Source: Budvicia aquatica DSM 5075 = ATCC 35567 (GTDB lineage: Bacteria > Pseudomonadota > Gammaproteobacteria > Enterobacterales > Enterobacteriaceae). From it: a DNA stretch of 64,000 nucleotides. The DNA lies in NCBI RefSeq assembly GCF_000427805.1, contig NZ_ATYS01000010.1, forward strand, positions 1 through 64,000, in the 5' to 3' direction. Shown here piece after piece: positions 8,645 through 17,674 of the stretch; positions within the stretch are counted from its first letter, which is position 1, and the number at the start of each line of letters is the position of its first letter. The position numbers and the translations under genes are program-made. The notes below the pieces were generated by a model, which saw only the letters and a program-made list of their open reading frames with translations, was not told the origin of the DNA and did not search any database.

Positions 8645-9170
8645 AGCAAGCCCCTTACTTTATTTAAAAAATTGAATGAACATTGCCAGACTGAATTTTG
8701 CAGACAACACTATCGGTTAAATAGATTACCCATCTAATTACCATGGTAATATAAGTTGATATCACATGATTAATTATAGACCATCAGCACAAATCTGAGG
8801 AAAAAAATCAAATAAGCAGACTAATCACCTGAAATAAAACGTATAAAAATAATTTATGATGCCGGAAATTAATCGCGAATCTAACGTAATTTTGGAATAT
8901 TACTGCGACGATTCAATTGAAGGTGTTGATTGGCAGATACAGCTGAGATATTAAGTTTCATGGTTCGTCATCGCTATTGAAAAACAGAACCCAACGCTTG
9001 GATAAGTGCTAATTAATTCGCTAAAACCTGAATCTTAACTTTCGCCAATATAAAATAAACCACAGTAACTATGGTGTTAAATATCCATATTAACTTGCAG
9101 GTGATACTAATATCAGAAAAAAATGTGGCCATAAGATGGCCACCATGACCTAATCATACCAAAAGGTATT
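8645..9170. other. AT-rich intergenic stretch with one doubtful 32-codon ORF
   Basis: 526 bp without a recognisable gene. A 32-codon frame at 8856-8954 (MMPEINRESNVILEYYCDDS...) has no clear ribosome site and may be a gene fragment. No hairpin terminator or RNA gene was recognised. Confidence 0.35.
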
Positions 9171-9791
9171 TTATATTTTCTTCACATCGATATTCATTGT
9201 GAAATACTCTGAAGGTTTAAATATTTCTTTATTTAATCCTCTGCTGACATACCCGCTAAATTTTTCCCTTGTTGGATAATAGCTTTTTAAGTGATTGTAT
9301 TCTCGTTTATTAGAGACTAAATCTTTCGGCGTCACTGATGCATCAAACCAGGTATCTGTCTTTGGATTTTTAGCAGAAAATGCAACAGATACGCCTTCAA
9401 ATACCCACTTACACACGCCTTGCCCGTAATAGTCTTCATCTTTTATTGCGTCGACATAAAAATCACTTTGATATTTATCGTCGGCAATTTTAATAAATTT
9501 CATCGGAATATCTTTATCCGGGTGACTCGTTGCAGCGGCGATACCGCCGTGTTGAAACGTACAGTTAGGTGCTTGATAGGAAGCAAAGGCATTGATTGAT
9601 TCAAACGGCCCTGGAGCATCCTTTATCGTAATGGTCATTTGATAATGCGTTTGTGGATTTTGGTTTAACTGAAAACGCTTTGCTTCCGCTTCCAGCGTTG
9701 AAATTGGTAAGTGCTTATCAGCAGCCAGGGTATAGCTACAAACGCCGGGAAGTAATAGAAGCATTGAAAAACACAGAATAGATAACCGCAT
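9171..9791 (-). CDS. Periplasmic protein of unknown function
   Basis: 206 residues. A classical signal peptide (MRLSILCFSMLLLLPGVCSY, cleavage near TLA) predicts export to the periplasm. The mature part is about 183 residues, mainly beta-strand in appearance, with two cysteines (APNC and GQGVCKW) that could form a disulfide. No catalytic motif or known domain was recognised. Segments such as YQMTITIKDAPGPFESI and DFYVDAIKDEDYYGQGVCKW are the best seeds for a profile search. It is monocistronic and AT-rich like its surroundings, which suggests acquisition by transfer. Confidence 0.7.
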   Translation of the reverse strand: MRLSILCFSMLLLLPGVCSYTLAADKHLPISTLEAEAKRFQLNQNPQTHYQMTITIKDAPGPFESINAFASYQAPNCTFQHGGIAAATSHPDKDIPMKFIKIADDKYQSDFYVDAIKDEDYYGQGVCKWVFEGVSVAFSAKNPKTDTWFDASVTPKDLVSNKREYNHLKSYYPTREKFSGYVSRGLNKEIFKPSEYFTMNIDVKKI

Positions 9792-10017
9792 GTTTTAATT
9801 CCTTTATATTATTTATATGAATATTCATTTAAAACAGAATAATCACTTAAACTTTGTCCATGTTGGTAACAGCATAACATGCTATCAGTTATAAATTAAT
9901 CGCTTACCTTAGTTTGCAATCAAGGGTTGCCTAATTCCCTGAGCAAGCAATCGATCTACCGCAGTCGTTATCAGCAAACCAATGATTCAGATAGTTAGAG
10001 ATGTGCAGCATCGCTGC

Positions 10018-10851
10018 CTATACTTTACCATTTCTATGGGTGCTATTACGCCATTTCGTCGGTGACATGCCGTGCACCTGCCTGAATGCTTTTGAAAAAT
10101 GCAGCTGATTTTCATAGCCGGAAGAGATGCTGACAACCTTGATGGCAGTTTTACTGCTGCTTAACAGGTTAGCCGCGACCTTCATCCTGATATTAAGTAA
10201 ATACTCTTTTGGTCCGATACCAAATTCTTGTTTAAAAAGTCGGCTTAAATGGCTGCGGTTAATATTGCAATAACCGGCAAGGCTTTCAATAGTAATATTC
10301 TCATGATAATTATTTTCCATATATTTTAATGCTTTATTTAAATGCCGCTCTTTAGCATTAACTTTCTCCTCAATGTCTTGAGGCGAGTTGGCGGTCAGCG
10401 CTGAAAAAAAGAGGTAGCTTAAACCGACTACTTTTAGCCACTGATCTTGGTCATGGGCCACTATTTCCTGGAGGTAGCGCAGTTCATCCGGCAGATCTGA
10501 ATAGATAATTGGCCGATAAATAGGGGAGCTTCGGCTAAGGTGACATTCTTTAAAGATCCTTGATGCGGCTAACCCGTCCACTTCTAACCACATGTAATGC
10601 CAGGGCTCATTTTCATCCGCACAGTAGGTAGTGACGTCATGCGGATAAATTAAAAATCCTTCTCTGGGATTAACCGGAAAAGCCCCATGTTCGGTATACA
10701 ACACGCCCTTACCCGATATCACATAATGAAATAAATAGTGTTGCCTTACCGCCGGGCCGAAGCTATGGCTTTTTTCGCAACTTTCTTGCCCGTACTGATA
10801 GATGTTTAGCTCAATATTTGACGTATTGGTCAAGGCAAGGCTTCTATACAT
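10018..10851 (-). CDS. AraC-family regulator, probably of the adjacent alpha-galactosidase
   Basis: About 277 residues from the ATG at 10851 (preceded by GGGTA); an in-frame ATG at 10911 would add 20 residues without a good ribosome site. The N-terminal half is a cupin-like AraC sugar-sensing domain (FGPAVRQHYLFHYVISGKG ... GFLIYPHDVTTYCADENEPW). The C-terminal about 100 residues hold the two AraC helix-turn-helices (IESLAGYCNINRSHLSRLFK and VVSISSGYENQLHFSKAFRQ). This layout is typical of MsmR/MelR/RafR-type activators. It is divergent from the GH4 alpha-galactosidase, so it most likely activates that gene when an alpha-galactoside is bound. Confidence 0.85.
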   Translation of the reverse strand: MYRSLALTNTSNIELNIYQYGQESCEKSHSFGPAVRQHYLFHYVISGKGVLYTEHGAFPVNPREGFLIYPHDVTTYCADENEPWHYMWLEVDGLAASRIFKECHLSRSSPIYRPIIYSDLPDELRYLQEIVAHDQDQWLKVVGLSYLFFSALTANSPQDIEEKVNAKERHLNKALKYMENNYHENITIESLAGYCNINRSHLSRLFKQEFGIGPKEYLLNIRMKVAANLLSSSKTAIKVVSISSGYENQLHFSKAFRQVHGMSPTKWRNSTHRNGKV

Positions 10852-11070
10852 TAGAAAATACCCAATCTGTAGCCGATGTTTTCTATAATTTATCACCAAC
10901 ATGATGATCAAAAATTTTCTAACTCACCAGAGTAAGACGTTGTTCACATTTTAATTCTTGTGTCATGTTTTTCCATAGCAAGGTCACATTTGTATATATA
11001 CAGCCGTAGTTTTGTCGCGTAATTTCCCCCCACATCACGTATGCCGTAAGAGAATACAAGGAAAACAATA

Positions 11071-12381
11071 ATGATAAAAATCGCTTTCATGGGAGCAGGC
11101 AGCACCATTTTTGCAAAGAACATCCTTGGCGATATTATGGATACGCCGGTACTAAAAGAAGCCGTTGAGATAGCGCTGTATGATATCAATGGCGGGCGCT
11201 TGAGCGAGTCATACAGTATGTTGGCCAATATCAACCAGAATATAAATAATGGCAAAGCAAAGATTATTACTTATTTGGGTGAAGAGAACCGCCGGGCAGC
11301 ATTAAAAAATGCCAAATATGTGATTAATGCTATTCAGGTCGGTGGCTATGAACCTTGCACCGTAACTGATTTCACCATAGCGAAAAAGTTCGGCTTACGG
11401 CAAACCATTGCAGATACTTTAGGTATCGGCGGTATTTTCCGCGCCCTGCGCACGATTCCAGTCTTGTTTTCATTTGCTCGTGATATAGAAGAGGTCTGCC
11501 CGGATGCATGGTTGTTGAACTACACCAACCCTATGGCATCACTGACGGGCGCGATGCTGCGCTACACTAACGTAAAAACCGTCGGGCTGTGCCACAGTGT
11601 ACAAACTTGCGCTGAAACCCTGCTAAATAGCGTTAATATGCCAACCGATAACGTTCAATATCATATCGCCGGTATTAATCATATGGCGTGGTTATTAGAT
11701 ATTCGCCGCAATGGCGTTGACCTGTACCCTGAAATAAAACGCCGAGCCAGTGAGATCAATCAGAAACATGATGACATGGTACGCCACGAAATTATGCAGA
11801 CTTTTGGCTATTACGTCACCGAGTCTTCAGAGCATAATGCCGAATATATGCCTTATTGGATTAAGCGTAATTATCCTGAGCTGATTGAGCGTTTTAATAT
11901 CCCATTAGATGAGTACCCACGTCGCTGTATTGAACAAATTGCCCAATGGGATAAACAGAAGCAAGAACTAACGCTTAATGCGGATATTACCCATACGCGA
12001 ACCCGTGAGTATGCGTCATATATCATTGAGGCGATAGAGACCGATCGCCCTTATAAAATCGGTGGCAACGTGCTTAATCACGGCATCATTACTAATCTGC
12101 CATCAGAAGCCTGCGTCGAGGTGCCTTGCCTGGTCGATGGTACCGGTATTACGCCCTGTTTTGTCGGTAACCTGCCACAACAGCTGGCTGCGCTTAACCG
12201 GACCAATATCAATACCCAACTGCTGACTATTGAAGCGGCGATAACCCATAAGCGTGATGCCATTTACCATGCCGCACTGCTTGATCCCCATACTTCTGCC
12301 GAGCTATCCATTGATGATATCCGTCAACTTTGTGATGAACTTATCGAAGCTCATGGTAATTGGCTACCGGCTTATCACTAA
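11071..12381 (+). CDS. melA: Alpha-galactosidase, glycoside hydrolase family 4 (MelA)
   Basis: 436 residues, within the GH4 range (E. coli MelA 451, Bacillus MelA about 432). GH4 enzymes hydrolyse alpha-galactosides such as melibiose by an NAD+- and Mn2+-dependent oxidation-elimination mechanism in the cytoplasm. The Rossmann motif GAGST is at 8-12. The metal-binding C-H pair is near 174-175 (LCHSVQ) and the N-H of GINHMAW near 203-204. DTLGIGGIFRALRTIP is the family signature. The divergent AraC regulator implies induction by the sugar. No melB-like symporter or PTS is present; the next gene is an NhaC antiporter, so sugar uptake must be encoded elsewhere. Confidence 0.92.
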   Translation: MIKIAFMGAGSTIFAKNILGDIMDTPVLKEAVEIALYDINGGRLSESYSMLANINQNINNGKAKIITYLGEENRRAALKNAKYVINAIQVGGYEPCTVTDFTIAKKFGLRQTIADTLGIGGIFRALRTIPVLFSFARDIEEVCPDAWLLNYTNPMASLTGAMLRYTNVKTVGLCHSVQTCAETLLNSVNMPTDNVQYHIAGINHMAWLLDIRRNGVDLYPEIKRRASEINQKHDDMVRHEIMQTFGYYVTESSEHNAEYMPYWIKRNYPELIERFNIPLDEYPRRCIEQIAQWDKQKQELTLNADITHTRTREYASYIIEAIETDRPYKIGGNVLNHGIITNLPSEACVEVPCLVDGTGITPCFVGNLPQQLAALNRTNINTQLLTIEAAITHKRDAIYHAALLDPHTSAELSIDDIRQLCDELIEAHGNWLPAYH

Positions 12382-12714
12382 TCTGTACCAATAAACATTT
12401 TATATATGACAGGTTAGAGGAATTAGTTCGTATCGATACATAAAGATAGAGAACCATATGTGAATTTAAACGGGAACGTTTTGGCTATCTATTGAATATT
12501 TTTATCAGGCGAATGTACGTGTCTTTACTCATATACCAACCCTCATATTTTTCGCTTTATAGTAATGAAAATAAAATATGAGTTTTGTTATCTCTGGTAA
12601 TTAATAAATTTAGAAAATGTCCTTAGTGATGTCTATTCATTCAGTCATCTTCTAAAAATAAGATGGCACAGCCTGGTTTATTTTGCATATGGCCGTTATT
12701 AATAAGGTGATTTC
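12382..12714. other. Intergenic region with two palindromes upstream of nhaC-like gene
   Basis: 333 bp. AAACG-GGAA-CGTTT at 12468-12481 has operator-like symmetry. CTCATATTTT (12542-12551) pairs perfectly with AAAATATGAG (12573-12582), an AT-rich hairpin. No ORF was seen. The region probably carries the promoter of the antiporter gene. Confidence 0.4.
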
Positions 12715-14151
12715 ATGAGCAAGCAAAAAATTAAAGATATTTCGCTATTTTGGGCTCTGGTACCCATAGTCGTCATGCTGGGGCTGATTAGCATCGGATA
12801 TTTTGTCTATAACGTTCGTGCTGAACCTATGATCCTTATCGGAACGGCTACGGCAGCGATCATTGCCAGATTTCATGGACATACGTGGGACGATACGTTG
12901 GGTTCCATTTGTTCAAAAATCTCAGAGGCTTTACCGATCATATTAATTGTCGCAAGTATCGGGTTTTTAATTGGCGCGTGGATGATCTCCGGCACTATCC
13001 CGATAATGATTTATTATGGATTGAGATTTATTGATCCAAGCTATTTTTATGTTTCAGCCTTTCTGCTGGGGGCTTTTGTCTCAGTTTGTACCGGTACATC
13101 TTGGGGATCAATGGGAACCGTCGGCGTTGCGCTTATGGGTATTGCTATTGGTCTGAATATGTCATTGCCTATCGCTGCAGGTGCCGTTGTTTCCGGATGT
13201 TGGTTTGGTGATAAATGCTCACCACTGTCGGATTCAACCAATATGGCAGCGCTGGCGGCCGGTGCTAATTTATATGAACATATTGCTCATCTGCTTTGGA
13301 CTACCGGTCCCGGATTTATTATTTGCTGCGTTGTCTATTCATTGGTTGGATTTACTTCTGATATATCCGCAGGGGTTGAATCAGAAAGCATGCTTGCATT
13401 AATCAGCGATCTTGAACAATGCTATAACTTTAATATTGCCCTTTTCTTACCGCCTATTATTGTGCTGTATGGCTCAATAACTAAAAGACCGGTTATTCCA
13501 ATGCTGTTTCTATCTACCGCGGTAGCCGTAGTTTTAGCCCTCACCCTTCAGAACTTTACTCTGGCCTCGGTCGGGGAAACGCTGGTCAACGGTTTTAGAC
13601 TTTCTATGCTTCCCACGTCAGTTAACGTGAGCACATTTTCTCCTGACGTTGCCCGGTTGCTTGAGCGCGGCGGAGCCGTTTCAATGTTCAGCTCATTTGT
13701 TACCGTATTCTCTGCCTTCAGCTTTGCCGGGGCGATGAGCGTCGGTGGATCGTTAAAATTAGTGATCAATCGTTTAACCACCATCGTTAAATCTACCTTC
13801 CAATTGATACTGGTTACGATGATTTCTACCGTGACAATTTGTGCCTGTACGTCAAATGGTACTTTACCTCTTTTACTTTCAGGTGAAGCATTTAAAGAGG
13901 AATACCGTAAACGCGGGTTAGCCAGTACCAACTTATCACGTACCTTAGAAGATTCAGGTACGGTGGTTGAACCGATCATCCCCTGGACGGCGTCTGCCGT
14001 ATATTGTGTAGCAATGACGGGTGTTGCAACGCTAGATTACCTGCCTTGGGCGTTCCTTTGCTACACGGGCATGCTTTTCGCAATGTTATGGGGAGCTACG
14101 GGTATCGGTATTGCCAAATTACCAAAGCAACAGTTAGCCATGCAGAACTGA
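12715..14151 (+). CDS. nhaC: NhaC-family Na+/H+ antiporter
   Basis: 478 residues with about 11-12 hydrophobic segments. The family pattern is clear in GAFVSVCTGTSWGSMGTVGVA, SGCWFGDKCSPLSDSTNMAA (about 158-178) and VVEPIIPWTASAVY near the C-terminus. NhaC proteins exchange Na+ for H+ across the inner membrane; some relatives (MleN type) also exchange organic acids such as malate and lactate. It is followed in the same direction by a MalY/PatB-type aminotransferase after a strong hairpin, a neighbourhood that hints at amino-acid or thiol metabolism rather than only pH control. Substrate is not determined by sequence. Confidence 0.87.
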   Translation: MSKQKIKDISLFWALVPIVVMLGLISIGYFVYNVRAEPMILIGTATAAIIARFHGHTWDDTLGSICSKISEALPIILIVASIGFLIGAWMISGTIPIMIYYGLRFIDPSYFYVSAFLLGAFVSVCTGTSWGSMGTVGVALMGIAIGLNMSLPIAAGAVVSGCWFGDKCSPLSDSTNMAALAAGANLYEHIAHLLWTTGPGFIICCVVYSLVGFTSDISAGVESESMLALISDLEQCYNFNIALFLPPIIVLYGSITKRPVIPMLFLSTAVAVVLALTLQNFTLASVGETLVNGFRLSMLPTSVNVSTFSPDVARLLERGGAVSMFSSFVTVFSAFSFAGAMSVGGSLKLVINRLTTIVKSTFQLILVTMISTVTICACTSNGTLPLLLSGEAFKEEYRKRGLASTNLSRTLEDSGTVVEPIIPWTASAVYCVAMTGVATLDYLPWAFLCYTGMLFAMLWGATGIGIAKLPKQQLAMQN

Positions 14152-14203
14152 TAATATTATTGCCGCTCAACGTGTTAATTGTATGTGAACGGTAAAATTT
14201 GAC

Positions 14204-14256
14204 GCAGCCTGAATATTCTTTAATCAATGTATTATCGATTAAAGCTATCAGGCTGC
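14204..14256. promoter_or_regulatory. Two-part hairpin between the antiporter and the C-S lyase
   Basis: GCAGCCTGA (14204-14212) pairs with TCAGGCTGC (14248-14256), and inside it TTTAATC (14219-14225) pairs with GATTAAA (14237-14243). No T-run follows, so it may be a processing or attenuation structure rather than a simple terminator. Confidence 0.55.
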
Positions 14257-14433
14257 ACATCTTGAAAATAGTATAACCACCCGCTTAGCTTCCTTCCTGC
14301 CCTGAGTTTTATCGGCATGGAAAAATACTTTTTGATATTAAATAAACCATGCATTTGTCTAAATGGAGATATGCGCAGGCATGGTAATCAACAATAAATG
14401 CGTTTAATACATTTTAATCTTTTAGGTAAAAAA

Positions 14434-15606
14434 ATGTCAGAATTTGATGATGTGATTCTCAGGGGTATACAATCCAGAAAATATGGTCAGTTAGTCGAAA
14501 TGTTTGGTACTAACGACGTTCTCCCCCTATGGATTGCAGATATGGAGTTTGCAACACCTGCGCCAATACGTTTAGCCATGCAGCATGTTGTGGCTCAGCC
14601 CATTCAAGGTTATGACCTGCAATACCCACAGTGGGAATTCAGCATTAGCGATTGGTATCAATCTCAATATGCCGTCAATATTGATCAACGCTGGCTCCAC
14701 TATGTTCCCGGCGTAATAAAGGCGATTGTTTTAGCCATTTTATCCCTGACCAAACCCGATGATAGCGTACTGACTTTTTCACCCATTTATGACCCTTATC
14801 CTAATTTGGTTAAGACCAGTGGAAGACAATTAGTCCAGTCTAAATTAATCCAAAAAGACGGAACGTTTGCCATTGATTGGCAGGATTTTGAAGATAAAGT
14901 ACAAACCTGTCGCGCTTTTCTATTCTGTTCACCAAATAATCCCGGCGGCGTTGTATGGGATAAGGATTCCCTGAGGCGCATCGCAACGATATGTAAAGCG
15001 TCCAATACCCTTGTTATTGCCGATGAAATACATGGTGATTTGACATTATTTTCGCAGCAACACATTCCATTTTTTTCAGTCTCTCAAGAAGCCAGTGAAA
15101 ATTGCATCGTACTTTCCTCGGCCAATAAGACCTTTAATATGCCCGGCGTACAGGGAGGATTTGCCATTGTTCCCAATCCGGATTTGCGCGAGCGATTCTA
15201 CGGATTTCTTGATGGATGCTATCTGGCTGAGACCAATACGCTACAGCAAGCGGCGATGGTAACAGCATTTTTAGCATGCCGGGAATGGCACGCTCAGCTC
15301 AAAGAATATCTGGCTAAAAATATTGAATACGTACAACAACAAATGAAGTTACGATGCCCCAAGATAACCACCGTGTACGGCGGTGCATCCTATCTGCTGT
15401 TGCTGGATGCCACAAATCTGGGGCTTGAACCAGAACAAATCAAAGCGTTTTTTATTAAAAAGGCCCGATTAGGATTATCACCCGGCTCACAGTACGGGCC
15501 CGGCTGCGAATACTATATGCGCTTAAACGTTGGCTGCCCGCGCTCAATGCTTGTTGAAGCAATGGATAGATTAGCCAAGGCCTATCGAGAACTGTCGCAT
15601 CGCTAA
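14434..15606 (+). CDS. MalY/PatB-family cystathionine beta-lyase (PLP aminotransferase fold)
   Basis: 390 residues from the ATG at 14434 (AGGT ribosome site), the same length as E. coli MalY. This is a fold-type I PLP enzyme that cleaves C-S bonds of cystathionine or cysteine conjugates, releasing a thiol, pyruvate and ammonia. The N-terminal LPLWIADMEF, the substrate segment SPNNPGG (about 168-174), the ADEIHGDL motif and the PLP lysine in SSANKTFNMPG (K232) are all seen; R in YMRLNVGCPR near the C-terminus binds the carboxylate. It lies downstream of the NhaC antiporter. A regulatory role like that of MalY on the maltose system cannot be excluded but is not suggested by the neighbours. Confidence 0.88.
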   Translation: MSEFDDVILRGIQSRKYGQLVEMFGTNDVLPLWIADMEFATPAPIRLAMQHVVAQPIQGYDLQYPQWEFSISDWYQSQYAVNIDQRWLHYVPGVIKAIVLAILSLTKPDDSVLTFSPIYDPYPNLVKTSGRQLVQSKLIQKDGTFAIDWQDFEDKVQTCRAFLFCSPNNPGGVVWDKDSLRRIATICKASNTLVIADEIHGDLTLFSQQHIPFFSVSQEASENCIVLSSANKTFNMPGVQGGFAIVPNPDLRERFYGFLDGCYLAETNTLQQAAMVTAFLACREWHAQLKEYLAKNIEYVQQQMKLRCPKITTVYGGASYLLLLDATNLGLEPEQIKAFFIKKARLGLSPGSQYGPGCEYYMRLNVGCPRSMLVEAMDRLAKAYRELSHR

Positions 15607-15819
15607 GCTCTATTATTGTATGGAGAAACGATGACGGTAGCGCAGTGATTAGCATTGCTTAGACGAATCCCTAATTTGTCTTTGATTCTTTGACTGATTG
15701 AATAACAGACGACTTAACTGTACGTTTAATATGTATATTGTACTTAGTTTGAAACTCAACGATTACAGTGTTTGTTGTTTATATCAACCCACCGGATGTA
15801 TCAGGTAACGAAAGTCATA

Positions 15820-16377
15820 ATGAATTTTTTAAAAACTAAAAATGAAAATCAACGCCGTTTAGCGGCGTTGCTGGATAAGATCGAGCAAAAAAACCAACCT
15901 TCAGGCTGGAAGAAAAACACTATGATTGCGGTTGGAGGTTTGACCGAAATTGGTTTTTCCAAACTAACTAATCACTTATTAGTCATTTCCTCTAGCGGAC
16001 GTAGCGTAATTGATTGCGCTAATGGGCAGAAATTGGCCAGAGACTATGAGGAATATGGAGACTGGTATAATCCGTTAGACCTCACCTGTCAGGGAATTGG
16101 ACCTATTGGGGATGAAACAATTACTATTGCCGGATTATGCGGCGGTGGTTTACCCCACGACAACCAGTACGGTGAAAGCCTACAATTAGCGGCACCACAG
16201 TGGCCAGTGGAAGATATTTACTTCTGCCCGCCGGGAAAATCTATTCTGATCGAGCGTTTTCAAACCGGCTGTTGCCATATTTTTTCTGACCATATGCGCA
16301 GTTATGGCTTCTCGTGGAATGGAGAATTTATCGTCGCTGCAACATCCAGTGACTTAACCATTTGGCAGAGGCTAAGT
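15820..16377 (+). CDS. Hypothetical protein, possibly immunity-like
   Basis: About 185 residues from the ATG at 15820 (MNFLKTKNENQRRLAALLDK); a longer frame from 15772 is open but has a weaker start. Soluble, no signal peptide and no membrane segment. The middle (AVGGLTEIGFSKLTNHLLV, SSSGRSVIDCANGQKLARDY, GLCGGGLPHDNQYGESL) looks like repeated beta-strands, in the style of small toxin-immunity or WD-like domains. No family is securely recognised. It is AT-rich and lies in a patch of orphan genes (15.8-17.6 kb), which suggests horizontal gain. Confidence 0.6.
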
Positions 16378-16447
16378 TAGGGCAACCAGCCTTATCTTCA
16401 GGAGATATTAAGTTACGCATTTACCGCCGCTTATCGTTCTTGCGGAT

Positions 16448-16466
16448 AAAGGCTCTCGCCTTTTTT
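16448..16466 (+). terminator. Rho-independent terminator
   Basis: Stem AAAGGC (16448-16453) / GCCTTT (16458-16463) with a tetraloop and a T-run. It lies about 70 bp downstream of the hypothetical gene ending at 16377-16380. Confidence 0.7.
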
Positions 16467-16546
16467 ACAGCACAGCCCTGTTCCAATCCATACGCTCAGT
16501 TATCAAACCGACATTGCGTTGTAAGGCGACAATATCTGCAAACCGT

Positions 16547-17074
16547 TTAGAGTGGCTTATTTACTGCTTCCCAAAGCGACAGCGGAACGCCCCTCAATAA
16601 ATACTTCTCGAATAGCTTAAGCTCTATTTTATTTACGGAAACATCATCAATATTATAAATCACTTTATTCTTATCTAAATAAAGGCTGTACCCGTTACCG
16701 GTACCCTCTGGTATAACCAAAGTACGCCCATGAATCCGGCTTAATGCAAGATAAACGCTGCCTTTGGTATCCGGGGTGTTAGACCATTCGTTATCTTCGG
16801 CATAAAAATGGCAGTCTCGGCCCCAGTAACGTTCGACTTTAATCTGATAGCGGCCTTTAGGAATATCTAGCCCATATGACCGTTCTACATCAAAATAATT
16901 GACCAGAAATTCACTTTCCGGATCTTCTCCGGGAGTAATACTTCCTTTTACAACCGCAACGATCTGTTTTTTCCCTATTGGGTGGCTTAGCATCCGAGTC
17001 AGATCTGGCGAACTTTCATCACAGCCGGCCCATGCGCTTGAACAGAAAAAGAATAACAAAAACAGTCTTTTCAT
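16547..17074 (-). CDS. Secreted hypothetical protein
   Basis: 175 residues from the ATG at 17074, which has a good AGGGA ribosome site and begins a signal peptide (MKRLFLLFFFCSSAWA, cut before GC); the frame is open upstream to 17161, but that would bury the signal peptide. The mature protein (about 159 residues) has two cysteines (AGCDESSPD and GRDCHFYAED) and is probably a small periplasmic beta protein. Features include YWGRDCHFYAEDNEWSNTPD and GNGYSLYLDKNKVIYNIDD. No known domain recognised. It lies 65 bp downstream of another small orphan gene on the same strand and may be co-transcribed with it. Confidence 0.65.
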   Translation of the reverse strand: MKRLFLLFFFCSSAWAGCDESSPDLTRMLSHPIGKKQIVAVVKGSITPGEDPESEFLVNYFDVERSYGLDIPKGRYQIKVERYWGRDCHFYAEDNEWSNTPDTKGSVYLALSRIHGRTLVIPEGTGNGYSLYLDKNKVIYNIDDVSVNKIELKLFEKYLLRGVPLSLWEAVNKPL

Positions 17075-17138
17075 TATGATCCCTGAATTCTGCTGACATC
17101 CGATGTAACGGTGCGATGGGACAACCCAAAACGGAGTA

Positions 17139-17360
17139 TCAGTCGCCCATAGCTTCAACAAGCGCTTTGATTTTTACCGCCTTCTCAAAATGGTCCAGTT
17201 TCATCTGTTTAATCCACCAACTCGCCGCTTCCATCAGCAACTCAGGATTATCATTTTTGTTAGCAAAAAAGGCGTAAAAAGAGAGCCCGACATTATCTCC
17301 TTTTGCCGCAATTTTATCCTCGCAAACTTGGATTATTTTGGTTCTTAACGCCTTTCTCAT
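17139..17360 (-). CDS. Small hypothetical cytoplasmic protein
   Basis: 73 residues from the ATG at 17360 (MRKALRTKIIQVCEDKIAAK); a TTG at 17402 would give 87. Predicted all-helical, no signal peptide or membrane segment. The sequence KGDNVGLSFYAFFANKNDNP and the helical tail LDHFEKAVKIKALVEAMGD match no family recognised here; size and charge are reminiscent of small immunity or adaptor proteins. It precedes the secreted protein at 16547-17074 on the same strand. Confidence 0.55.
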   Translation of the reverse strand: MRKALRTKIIQVCEDKIAAKGDNVGLSFYAFFANKNDNPELLMEAASWWIKQMKLDHFEKAVKIKALVEAMGD

Positions 17361-17420
17361 TATAGAAAACTCTGGTTGGTTAAAATTACCACTGGCGCTC
17401 AATATATCGCTGAGTTTAAA

Positions 17421-17564
17421 TCACCACTCATAAGACGCCCCGGCACCAAATACTAATTCATGCTGGCTCGACTTAGAGAATGACGTTTTAGTCATGATAT
17501 TGCCCTTAATACAGGAGCTAACCCCTAACGCCATCGGCTGTAATAACGACGCTATAGGCTTTTT
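17421..17564 (-). pseudogene. C-terminal remnant of an outer membrane beta-barrel protein
   Basis: A 47-codon open stretch on the minus strand has no plausible start at its beginning (upstream in-frame stop) and ends ...KSSQHELVFGAGASYEW before the stop at 17421-17423. Alternating residues and a terminal aromatic (W) are the hallmark of the last strands of OmpX/Ail-type or other outer membrane barrels. An internal ATG at 17495 exists but would encode only 24 residues. It is best read as the surviving tail of a deleted gene. Confidence 0.45.
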
Positions 17565-17674
17565 ATTGCATCAGTAACGGTATGGTAAAACCTATATTGC
17601 AATTAGCACCTGCGATGGCCAAACTATAATCTACAGGTACCCCCCAACCAACCCAAGGGCGATATCAAACCATT

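Noticed and set aside
10912-11070. Possible CRP sites between the AraC gene and melA
   Set aside because: Only half-sites (TGTGA with poor second halves) are visible; not strong enough to list.
15631-15648. GGAGAAACG followed by a five-codon ORF (MTVAQ) after the MalY-like gene
   Set aside because: Too short to support a gene; could be the broken start of a lost gene, but nothing downstream continues it.
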